NCBI GenBank assembly: GCA_946902875.1
Contig: OX336355.1
Coordinates: 15,037,347-15,101,346, forward strand
Origin: Nematopogon swammerdamellus
Taxonomy: Eukaryota; Arthropoda; Insecta; Lepidoptera; Adelidae
Reading direction: 5' to 3'
DNA: 64,000 bases
This document shows, in pieces, positions 22,401-34,400 of this stretch. How positions within the stretch are numbered: position 1 is the first letter of the stretch; each line of letters opens with the position of its first letter. The notes under the pieces were generated by a model. It saw only the letters and a list, made by a program, of their open reading frames with translations. It was not told the DNA's origin and did no database searches. The translations under genes were made by a program, and so were the position numbers.

Positions 22401-25400
22401 GACCATTGGGGTAAGCAGAGTAATCGGTGTTGCGCTGCAAGTACTATTGTAAATAACAGCAAAACACTGACCACCACGTTTAGCAAAATATAACGACAAG
22501 ATAACTATCAAGCAGCAAAGTAAAGCTCAAAGACCCACCTGCTGCATGACTCGGTGGAAAGACCGTGCCAAGGTGAGAGGTGGCTACCCTGTCGCCCTTT
22601 GGCACGGCTACTTGTCCTTATCGCTTAGTCGGCTTTTACGACATGCACGGGGAGAGTTGCAGTGGGGCTATTCTTGTTGTGTGTTAAGAATATAATTGTA
22701 AATAGTTTCTTGTGACAACCAGCCTGGTGGGCTGTGCCATAGCAACGTACCGTCACCATCATTGACTTGAATGATCCTATGGTTACTTTGTAGATTTGAT
22801 AGTTGTTGTCGGTGTTTGGCCTGAGAAAAAATCACATTTGTATTTATTTATATAGTTCTTAGGTACTTTCATAGTACACTTAAATTCATTATTAATTTTT
22901 TATATAAATATATAACATTCACACTTACAGCAAATTTATAAGAACTAAATTTTATTTTATTTTTTTTTTATTGAAACTGACACGGTTGGCTACATCACCT
23001 ACAACATCCGTGATGTCAGCCCATAACACCGGGTGTACTTGGTGCCACGTCAGTGCTATTCCCTTCGTTCGTGCCGGCTACACTGAACTGGACGGAAAAC
23101 ACAAACTATTTACATAGCCGTTTCGACCGACCTTTCATTCAGTGCGGTGGTACCAACCCGGGCGGGTAAACCCTACCACCTAGTAATATAAGAAGGGAGT
23201 CATATCCCTTACATACATATCCATACTAAGGCTAAGTTACCAATATATTGGTAGGTACCAATAATTTTTTAATAATAAAAAAATCTAAAAATATCATGAA
23301 TCTACATTCAAAATATATAGCTTCAATAGAATTGTTAAAATATTAAAATTAAAATCTATATAAATAACAATTAAATGCTGTTAGTTGGTAATTGCATCAC
23401 TTGAGAATGGCTGAACTAATGGTAATGGATATGGAAATTTTTGTTCATGTTCTTAATAGTCCGAATTAGGGTTTTAGGGAGTTTGAGCTGTGAGAAAAAA
23501 GTCACGCTAAGCGAAGCCTAAGGAGTAAGTAATGTTAATAATACTTATAAAATCAAATAATAAAAATTATGAAATAAATAGCTTTCCTAAAGTTGTCAAC
23601 ACAAATTAAAGTCCAGCCGCTGAGAGAATGCGTTCCTGACGTCTGTCAATTGGTAACAGTAATGTCAGTCTGGATTACCTAAAAAGTGCGACAAGCTTGT
23701 CAAAATAGTACGAAACTGTATAAACAATAGAAAAATGGTCATAATTAGCTTAGTTCGAACGTGCATTTGCAGGAGTGAGTAATTAAAACTTGTAAAATGG
23801 GTGATGAAATGGCCAGCTGACAGACGTCAGGAACGCATTCTCTCAGTGGCCGGACTATAATACATAAAAATTTTTTTTTATAATACCTCAATCTTTTCAA
23901 TCTGCAACTTCAACGTGCTGTTCTCCGCCATAAGCTTATCTATCCGTCCCTGTTTAACGATAAGCGACTGAGTGAGAAGCTGCACTTTCTCACTGGATAT
24001 CGACTCGTGCAGCCGGTCGCATTCGGCCACATTGAGCGCGCTGCCGTCCGAGATGGGGCAGATCGACGTCGACGAGTGGTTACGCGCCGAGCGGTAGTTG
24101 TTTATTTCCGTCTCTTTCTCTCGGAGCGTAGAATGCAGGTCAGCGATTTGAAGGCTGGTCTCCATTTGCAGATTCTTTAATGCCTGCGAATGAGAAGCGA
24201 TTTTTACTGAGAGCGCGACACAACGCCAGCCGAGAACGTAGGTGCCATACCCGAGACTTCCCTTTGGATTGCTGGCTACAGAGAACACGGCCGAGCCTGC
24301 TATACGGCCATCTTACATCCAGTACAGTGGTACCAACCCAGTCGGCTTCAATTTGAGCCTGCCACCTAGTAACGAGCAAGGGAAGGGACCTACAGTTTTA
24401 CACCGGTTCCGAATGGTGAAGCAGGATGTGTAGGTATTATTATATTATATAAGGTGTTTCGTTATTCATGTATTAAATTTCGGGAGGGTTACATACACAC
24501 TCAAATAAACACTTTACGTAACTTTATGTAAAAAAAAAACATGTTTATAGGAGCATTTTTTTTCCTAACAAAAAAATTAAATAAAATATCTCTCAAAAAC
24601 GAACATGCTATAACAGACCCTTGCAAACGTCTGTGCTTAGGTAGCAAACACGAAACGTAGGTAGTTACCTAGCGCGACGTCGTTTGATTTATGGATGGCG
24701 ACGCGGCGGCGTGGTAGCGCACTGACCTTGTGACTTCTTTGTCGGAAGCCGCGGAGATCTTTAACTAAGCCGCCGAATTGCATGCGGGCGGGCGACCACG
24801 CCCCCTCCCCCCACCCGCACTCACCCCGCCGCACAGTGGATCGACTCCATACAACCGATCGGACATACGATTCTAAAAACATGAATTCATTATTTTCCAA
24901 AAACAAATGATGCCAATGTATTCTAATAAATTATTCACGTCGAAAACATTCTTACTCATTTTGCGATTAAACTTAAGTTTTGAAAGATATTTGAAGAAAA
25001 CTGATTTCATTGTATGGAAAAACATTAAAAAAAATTATTTCTCGCGATTTTCGCCTTTTTTCAAAATTTAATGACAATTATAATTTTTAATGAGATATTT
25101 TCTAAATATCACCCAAACATACTTACTACGCCAACCAACGCCCTTTGGAGTTACGAGGCAGAATATGGGTTTTCCTTATGTAATGTTTTATTTTTCGATG
25201 TCGCACTGCCACAAAACGTGAACAAACACCACATACTTAGGCAGAATGTGCATCTACAGGTACCAATATTATAATAAAGAGGAAATATGTGTGAATGTTT
25301 GTTCGTGAGCTACAGCACATATTTAAAAATGTTTTTTACTGTTAGATAGGTACCTATATTTTTTTTGGTTTAACATATAGGCTACTTACTAGCTTTTGCC

Positions 25401-28400
25401 CGCGGCATCACCCTCGTTAAAGTATAGAATTAGTTCGGCCCGAAAATGCTTCAGGTAATCCTACCTACTATCCCTGTAATGTTATTACATTTTTATCAGT
25501 GATAGGAATAGGTAGGGCTTCTAACTTCGAGGAACAGAGTAAAAGATTGGAGATTTCCTTACGACGAAATTAAAATATTATTTTCGTTCCTGGGTACGAA
25601 AATAATATTCATGGTGTTTTAATTTCGCGATTTAAAAAAAGGGGCCGCCATTTTGAACTTTTTAGTTACTGGACCGATTGCTTTCAAAATTGATATCTGG
25701 GTGTCTTTGTGGTCTCTGAACACCAATCCGTTGTAAAAATTTAAAAAAAGTGGCCGCCATTTTGAACGCCATTCGTTTAGGTACTTTTTCGCACGCAGCG
25801 ACTGGCGACGTAAAACTGTGGGCTATTAAAGCCGTAGGTATGGAACTTTTTCTATGGAGTGATTTATCTGTATTAAGTAATCTGTGACTTCGTGGTTTCA
25901 GACTCTAGCTAGCCACGAAGAATTCTCCTGTTTGACTTTCTCTGCACTGTTACCCGAAGCTCTCCATTTTGAACACACGCGGTAGCAGAAATTACGACAC
26001 CATTTTTCGAACTCATGTTGCTCGAAACTTTCACTTAGGTTCAAATTCAAATCTGATTTTGCAAAACCTGCACAAATATTGGTAATCGCGGATATCTCCA
26101 TGGTTATAAAGGTCCAAGTAAGTTACAAAACTGCGGAATGCCATAATAAACACAACTCAATCCGAACGGAAACACGAAATGCGCGTGCGCGCGTGACAAA
26201 GCTCACTGCGCGACTAAGAAGCGGTAGGTACGTTACGTGCGATGGGTAGAGCGAGACTTCACACTCCACAGCGTTTTGCGCAAGTTGTAGGTACGTGGGT
26301 GGAGGGTGAGGAAGGGGGGGGGGGGGGGGGGGTGATGAGGTACCTGTAGGTGCACATTCTGCCTAAGTATGTGGTGTTTGTTCACGTTTTGTGGCGGTGC
26401 GACATCGAAAAATAAAACATTACATAAGGTAAACCCATATTCTGCCTCGTAACTCCAGTAACGCCGTATCGCATTAATACATGAATAACGAAGCACCTTA
26501 TATATAGCCGCATCAGCTATTAGCTGTGATATACAACACTTATTTAGTTAATATTATATACAGGGTGTTTGGCACATCGACCGACAAATTTTTTTTTTTT
26601 GTAAGTGGTGTCATTTGCAAGGTTTTGGCCTATGACACCTTTTGTCAGTTGTCACATGGTGTCAAGATACGATATATATTTTTTATTTTTGAAAATTACC
26701 GAAATCCCAGCTTTAATCCCTTGTAACTTTTTTGTTTATGATTGTATCAGCACGAAAAAAAATTTATTGGATTTTAGAAAATACCCTTATTCTAAAAAAA
26801 ATATTATTTGATAAAGTTAATACCATGAAAAGGACTTATGACCTCCAAAATTCCCGAGGACGAGTAAAAATATGACAGAATCTTAATTTCCCACCTTGTT
26901 GTTCAAGATGCACTGATTCTCGGCCTTGTTCCTCACGAGCCTCTCCTCGCGGAGCGCCTCGCGCAGCGCGGCCACCAGCCGCTCCGCCGCGTGCGTGCGC
27001 CCCTCCGCCTCCTCCAGGCGCCGCACCGCCTCCTCGCACTCGCCGCTGCCGCGCGTCACCGCCGCAGACAGCTCCTCGCGCTCCTCTCTACGCACACACA
27101 AACACGCTTGTTCCTCACGAGCCTCTCCTCGCGGAGCGCCTCGCGCAGCGCGGCCACCAGCCACCAGCTCTGCGCTACTGCACGCTCTATCCGCTGGACT
27201 TACTGGCGGTTGCATACTAACCGGTTCTGCAGATCTTTCCTCTACAGAACTGGTGAACTCTGGAACGATCCCCTGCCCACACTTTTCCCCCCAGGTACAG
27301 TCTCGACTCGGGCCCTTCAAGAGGGACGTGAATAGCCACCTGTCAGGCCGGCATGGCATTCGCAAGCCCCGCATACGACCAAATGTCCATGGCCGTCGTT
27401 AGAGACCTTATGGTCACGCTTTCAATTTTGAAAAGTATTCACATAAGCACCTACATTAAAAAAAGTGTTCTTGTAAGTACATAAAAAAAGTGTTCTTGTA
27501 AGTACATAAAAAAAGTGTTCTTGTAAGTACATAAAAAAAGTGTTCTCGTAAGTACATAAAAAAAGTGTTCTTGTAAGTACATAAAAAAAGTGTTCTTGTA
27601 AGATACATAAAAGATATAATAAAAAAAACTTACCTCAAAGACTCCACCTGCTCAGCCAACATTCTGGTCCCCTCGGAAAAGTCCGGATTCTTTTGCAACG
27701 CCTCAAGTTCTTTATCCTTACTGAGCAGCATACTCTTCACCCTCAGTTTGTATGCGTCCCAATCGCTCTGCACTCGGTGGCATTCGTTCCTCGACTTCTC
27801 CAGGTCCGTGCGGAGATCGTTCAGCGTCATGTGCGCGAATCGCAGGTCATTTTCAAGTTTCATCTGTATTGAGGAGTTGGAGATTTTGGACAGCTCCATC
27901 TCTTTGAGCCTGGCGAATTGAGAAACAGACGCGTATTTGTACCGTGTGGGGCCGGTACTTTAAAAGAATAGCCCCACTGCATCTCTCCCTGTGTATGCCG
28001 TAAAAGGCGACTAAGGGATATGACTCCCTTCTTATATTACTAGGTGGTAGGGTTTAACCCGCCCGGGTTGGTACCACCGCACTGAATGAAATGTCGGTCG
28101 AAACGGCTATGTAAATAGTTTGTTTTTTCCGTCCAGTTCAGTGTAGCCGGCATGACCAAAGGGAAGCACTGACGTCGCACCAACTTCATCCGGTGTTATG
28201 GGCTGACATCACGGATGTTGTAGGTGATGTAGTCAACCGTGTCCGTTTCTATAAAAAAAAAAGGATTTCAATTCAAGAAGAGGACCTATTTCATATACTG
28301 TTGGAATGCGCCCGAAACCGTGAACTGAGGCAGAAGCTATTGAGAAACTTGAGAACTGACAGACTCAACCCGTTTTTTAAAGTACATGGAAGCCTTGGGA

Positions 28401-31400
28401 CGTGCTCAGGGGGAAAATTTAGAATTTTGAAGTTTTTTTGTAAAGCCACAGGTATTGAATCGTGCTGATTTAGATTAAAATATCAATAAAGTTACTATGG
28501 GGCTGGCATAGCCAAAAATGGCTAAAGCCTTAAACAAAATAAACATTAAAAAAAATACCCCCATGTTTATGCGACTCCGCACTGCGCGGATTCGTTACAA
28601 CGCGAATTTAAAATTTCACACACATATGCCGCGCTTTACGCGACTAGACCATAATTGAAATTACATGTACTAAATGTTTTGTCTCTTTTGAGAACTCATA
28701 TTCTCAAAAGCGACAAAACATGTAGTACTTGTTGAACTTACAGTTCCATGGGAAAGCAACATACCGAAAGACCACCACATCAAACTTAACAAGTACTGCG
28801 ACTTAGTAGACCGGATTGTGAGAAATGGATTCAAGACTAATCTCTTCGCTGTGGAAGTTGGAGCAAGAGAACTACCAGCGAAGTCGCTCTACAGTCTCTT
28901 CAAGAATCTAGGGCTGCCAAGATCGAGGCTAAGCTCATACGTGGAGAGAGCTTCGAAATGGTCACTGGAAGCATCCTAGAGAATATGGATAGGTAGAGAG
29001 AGGGAGGTCGAGAGCGGGACTGGTGGTTTCCCCGCGTCCTAGTCAACGCAGACTAGCTGACGAGGGCTTGATGCGAGCCGAAACGTGAAGCATGCGCGGG
29101 AAATTTAGAGTGGCCACTCACTAGTCCCGACCTCGATAGATTTTTGTACAGTACGCGGCAGTAAATAATGAACATCGGGCTTTAGAAAGAGACAGTCCGC
29201 TTGTAGAGCGTCGTCCCCTTCGCACAGAGATGTGCAATGAGATATATTTAGTTCTTGGGAGGATTGACGGAATTAGTCGCTATACCGCCTTACCCAAGAC
29301 TACGGTTTTGCACCAAGTGAAGCAGCGGGTGTAGGTATTCACTTACATTTTCCAATCATAAAGAAACTCATTGTTGCACGTCGGACCATGAGGTCAACAG
29401 TCGAACGGCTTCACCAAGTAGTCTTCATGAAAACTACGCTAATATTTTTCACACATTTAACTTTTTTTTTTTTATGGAAACTGACACGGTTGGCTACATC
29501 ACCTACTACATCCATGATGTCAGCCCATAACACCTTGGTGAACTAGGTGCCATGTCAGTGCTTCCCTTCGGTCGTGCCTGCTACACTGACGGAAACACGA
29601 ACTATTTACATAGCCGTTTCAACCGACCTTTCATTCATTGCGGTATAAACCTGGGCGGGTTAAATCCTACCACCTAGTAAGGCAAGGGAAGGAAGGGACC
29701 TACAATTTTACATGACTACTCACTGTTTCTGAAGCTCCGTATTCCTGTCGTTAATGCTGGCGAAGTCCTGTTCGAGGGCACGGTAAGCGCTCGACAGGTC
29801 AGAGTACGGCAGGTCGAAGCCCAGCTCCGGTCCAGTTTTCTCCTTCATCATTGTCAGCTCGGTGGAGAGCGACTCCTTTTCATTTTTGACGTTTTTGTGA
29901 AGTTTCTCGAGGTTCTCGTACTTTGCATCGGCCTCTTTGATGTCTGAAATTTATAAAATTAAATGAACAAGTAGGGACTAGTTACACAGATGAAAAGGAT
30001 GCGGCGTCCGACTAACCTTCACACTGCTCTGTCACACCAGTGTGAAGGTTAGGAAAATTATTTCCCAACCTTCACACCGTGAGTGCCACGATTAAGAGCA
30101 GTGTGAACGTTAGGAATTTTTCTTCCTAACGTTCACATTAGTATTAAGGATAGGGAGTCGCTTTCTTAACCTTCACACTGTTGCGAATTAAAACCCTCTT
30201 TATTACTAAATTATGATATCACTGGGCACTTGAATAAATTTATGTCTCAGATGTTAGTGCTAAAAAAATTAATTGAAGTTTTATGGGATGTCATCAATGT
30301 CATTTGAATACTTTATCTCGAAATTTTAACCCCAAAATAATGTAACCAAAAAAATAAATTCTAATAACTAAAACCCGACTACTGAGAAATCACACTCTAA
30401 AAAAGTATGAAACAAGAAAATCATTCATAGTGATGTTTAGAGGATAGCCGTGGTCATATGCCACTTTGCCCTAAAACTTATGATTGCTTACTACCGTTAG
30501 AATGTAATGTTTTTTTTTTGGGTAGGTGGCATACGACCACGGCTATACTCTGAACATTAATTATTTTCTTGTTTCATACTTTTTAGATCGTAATTTTTCA
30601 GTAATCGGGTTTTAGTTTTTTTAACTTTTTTTTTTACAAGTAGGTAGGTAAACACTGTTCAGTTTGGCTAAACAGTGTGAAGGTTAGTCCGATGTGAGTG
30701 TGAAGGTGAGAAAAGAAATTTGACGGTGTCAAGGTTAGGAAAGCGACTTCCTATCCTTAACACTAATGTGAAGTTTGGGAAATAATTTTCCTAACCTTCA
30801 CACTGGTGTGACAGAGCAGTGTGAAGGTTAGTCGGTCATCAAGGATGCGGTCCCTGCCCAGTGCGTGTGGTGCGGAGGTGGAAAGGGGACGGTGGGATCT
30901 TATTAAACAGCTCCTCCGAGTGCTCCCCGTGGAACAATAGAACACACTTAGGGAGCCGACATAGAATAGAATAGACAATAGAATATACTTTATTGCTTTC
31001 CAATACAAAATTGTACAAAAGGTGGACTTATTACCTAAGGTAATCTCTGACAGTCAACCTGACTTAATTAATAATAAGGGTAGCAAACAGAGTAGAAGCG
31101 TGACACAAACCAACCAATTCAAAAATAGACTAGATAAATATCTAACAAATAAAACATAATCTCAAAAAGAGAGCTCAAGAACGAAAAAAAAAAAAATTAA
31201 ACAAAAAAATCTAAGATAATGACGAAAAACAACAAATTTTAACTGGATTTAGACGTATCAGCCTAGGCTGCCTGTCTAAAATAAATAAATAAATAAATAA
31301 ATAAACTTAATATATACTGATAAACAATAAAATAAAGTAAGCAAGACGCCGGGCATAATGTATATTATTTATTTATTTTAAACACTGACACATGGATTCT

Positions 31401-34400
31401 GTTTCTTAATTTATTAGTGTACTTGTATTATTTTTAAGTATTTTTGTTTGTTTGTTTTTATATGTAGGTACAATACTAGAATATATTACATAAACATAGG
31501 ATAAATAAGTAATACATAGAAGCATACTTGTATATGTATTATGTACTAACAATAGATACTCGATAGGCATGTTACATAAACTACTTGATATCTGTAAATG
31601 ATAAAATAAATCACCTATATTCTTTGGAGAGATACATTTCTTTCAGACGCTTTTTCCGACATCCCTGCGGAGTCTTAAACCACTGCAGGTTCAAGAGTCT
31701 TCGGAGTCACCCACTAGCCGCATAGGTAGCCGTAGGCATAGCTTGGTATTTTACTCGTCCGGATCATCAAGGTCCGGCCTTAATTTCAAGTTGTGGCCTC
31801 AGTTGTCACCAGGCTTGTCAGGTGTTCGGTTTTTTACCGAACTGTTCGGTATTTCAGCACCGTGTTCGGTGTTCGGTATGACGAAAATACCGAAGTATGA
31901 GAGGTTCGGTATTTGCTGAATATCGATTCATATCACACATTTATTTACTGTTTCGCAATATTAAATCCATACAGATTTGGCGCGCTGTTGCCAGCCGGCG
32001 CGCGCTGTACATTGACGCGTCTTTTCAAGACCCCAGGCTAATAGGAGCTACAGAACACACTCTTGGGAAGACCCTTGCAGATTTAAGCCTTTTTTTTTAA
32101 TAAAAAGCGCGAAATGTTGCGCCGAGCCACCCGTAAGGTGTCTAACGACGCCCGTGGACGTTCGCATGAGTCATGGAAAGTGTGTTCTTGAAAAATGTAA
32201 GGGTCCCCCCTTTGATGTAAAAAGTTCGGTTTTTTTATCTGAACCATTTGGCAACCCAGGTTGTGACTGTATGTTTGAGATTTTCTTACCATCCTCAACG
32301 GTCCTGAGCTTGTCAAGAAGGTCGGAAATCTCCTGGTTGCAGACGGCCACTTCGTTCTTAAGCATTTGATTCTCCACACTCATAGATTCCAGTTTGTGGG
32401 TCCGGTTGATTACTTCCTCGATATCTTTGCTGTTCGGGAGGCTTCGTCCTGTAATCAAACATCATATGTTGGGGAATGACTGAAAAATTACTTTACTGTG
32501 TGGGGCTGATAGGTAATTGAAAAGAATAGCCCCACTGCATCTCTCCCCGTGCATGTCGTAAAAGGCGACTAAGGGATAAGGATAAGATGCTGTGCTAAAT
32601 GGCGACGGGATGGCCACCTCTCCATTTGGCACGGATTTAGGCGACAAAAGACTACTCGGAAAAATGACTAATTATAAAAATGGCGAAATTAAAAAATAAA
32701 ATCGTCGTACTATAAAAATGTTTTAACCTAATATATATTCATTCATAATATTTATTCATAATATGGATTAATTACTGAAGACGGCATTCGCCGAAATATA
32801 TAAAATAAAATAAAAAAACATGTGTTCTTTTTAAATAAATATTAAGAAACCTAATAAGGTCGACGTATAAAAATGTCTACTACGATATGTCATGCAGCGG
32901 GTGGGTCTTCATGCCTTACTTGCTGCTTGATAGCTATCTTGTTCGTATACTTTGCTAAACGTGGTGGATAGGGTTGTGTTGTAATTTACCAGAGTTCTTG
33001 CAGCACAACACCGATTACTCTGCTTACCCCGATTGTCGGGATACAGCGTGTGGTGTGTATGATTGGAAAAATGTAACATTCAACGTAACAATAACATTTG
33101 ATGTATATGTTTGTCTGTTGTTGCAATTCCTGCCACATATACAAGTAGAATTAAAAATTCCACTGAATCTCTCCCCGTGCATGTTACGAAAGGCGACTAA
33201 GGCATAAGGACAAGGTTCCGTGCTAAAGGGCGATATACAGGGTGTTTCGGGATAGGGTTTCGTAACTTCAGGGTTCGAAAGGGGATCATATTTGAAGACA
33301 AAAATAAACTTTTCCCAAATTCGGTAATTTTACAGTACTTTTTGGTGAAAATTTGGTTTCATCAAGATTTTGTGGATGGTTACTTAATGTCCGCCTCTAT
33401 TAAATAAAAACCGTTTAAAAATAAAATGACTAACTTACATGATTAACTAGAAGAATTGTCCCGCATGTATGTAAATTCCAAACACTTAAATTAGAATTAT
33501 ATCAAAAGAAAAAGGGAACTGGCCTAGGTCATTGCACTCCCTAGACCTAGACATCACTGTTGCCAAATCTCACTGTCCATCGAGATTTCATTACAATTTA
33601 AATTTTTTGTATGAAAAAAAAATACGGAACTTCGATTTGAGTGATAAGGATTTTTTTTCTTCTAATAATGAGTACTTCCTATTCCTGAAGTTTCTCAAGC
33701 CTATCCTGAAACATTCTGTATATAACAGACCTGATACAGCAAGGCGTGCAACGCTCGTCAATATCGCCGTGCCGCAAGATAGTAACCTCATCAGTAAGGA
33801 AGCAGAGAAGATGTTAAAGTATCTGGACCTGCAGCACGAGGTTACCAAAATATGGCCCGTCGACTCGACGATCATTGTGCCCATAGTCGTATCGGCCCAT
33901 GGGCTGATAGCAAAGAGTTTCGACAGTCACCTTGAGAGGCTCTCGCTGAGTGGTTGGGTCAGGAACCAGATCCAGAAGGCAGCCCTGCTCGACAATGCGC
34001 GCATCGTCCAGAGGTTTCCCTCTCTGGGACCCCACCATTGGTAGCCTAGGTTCGCCCCGCCACCGGAGTTGGAAACTCCATTTGTTTTTGTATTAATTTT
34101 AAATTAAAATTTTTAGTTTATAAAGAATTTGAAATTCATATAGGTATTTAAAAGTATTAAAAGTATTAGTAAAGTGTCAACTGTATAGATCGTGTTTTCC
34201 ATCCAATTCAGTGTAGCCGACATGAAATTATGAAGGGAATCACTGACATAGCACCTAGTTCACCCGGTGTTATGGGCTGACATCACGGATGTTGCAGGTG
34301 AGGTAGCCAACCGTGTCAGTTTCCATAAAAAAAAAAATTTGGAACAATAAATTATGATTATATACACTTACTTCTATAAGCAGAACCGTAATCCTGCATA

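Noticed and set aside
26926..27402. 158-codon Ser/Arg-rich plus frame
   Set aside because: Antisense of golgin-84 exon 5 joined to its duplicate and a LINE fragment.
27455..27612. CRISPR-like direct repeats
   Set aside because: Units are contiguous without unique spacers, in a eukaryotic intron; it is a minisatellite.
33532..34044. 170-codon frame as a host gene
   Set aside because: Only its second half resembles protein, of retroelement type, and it sits in an intron without regulatory context.
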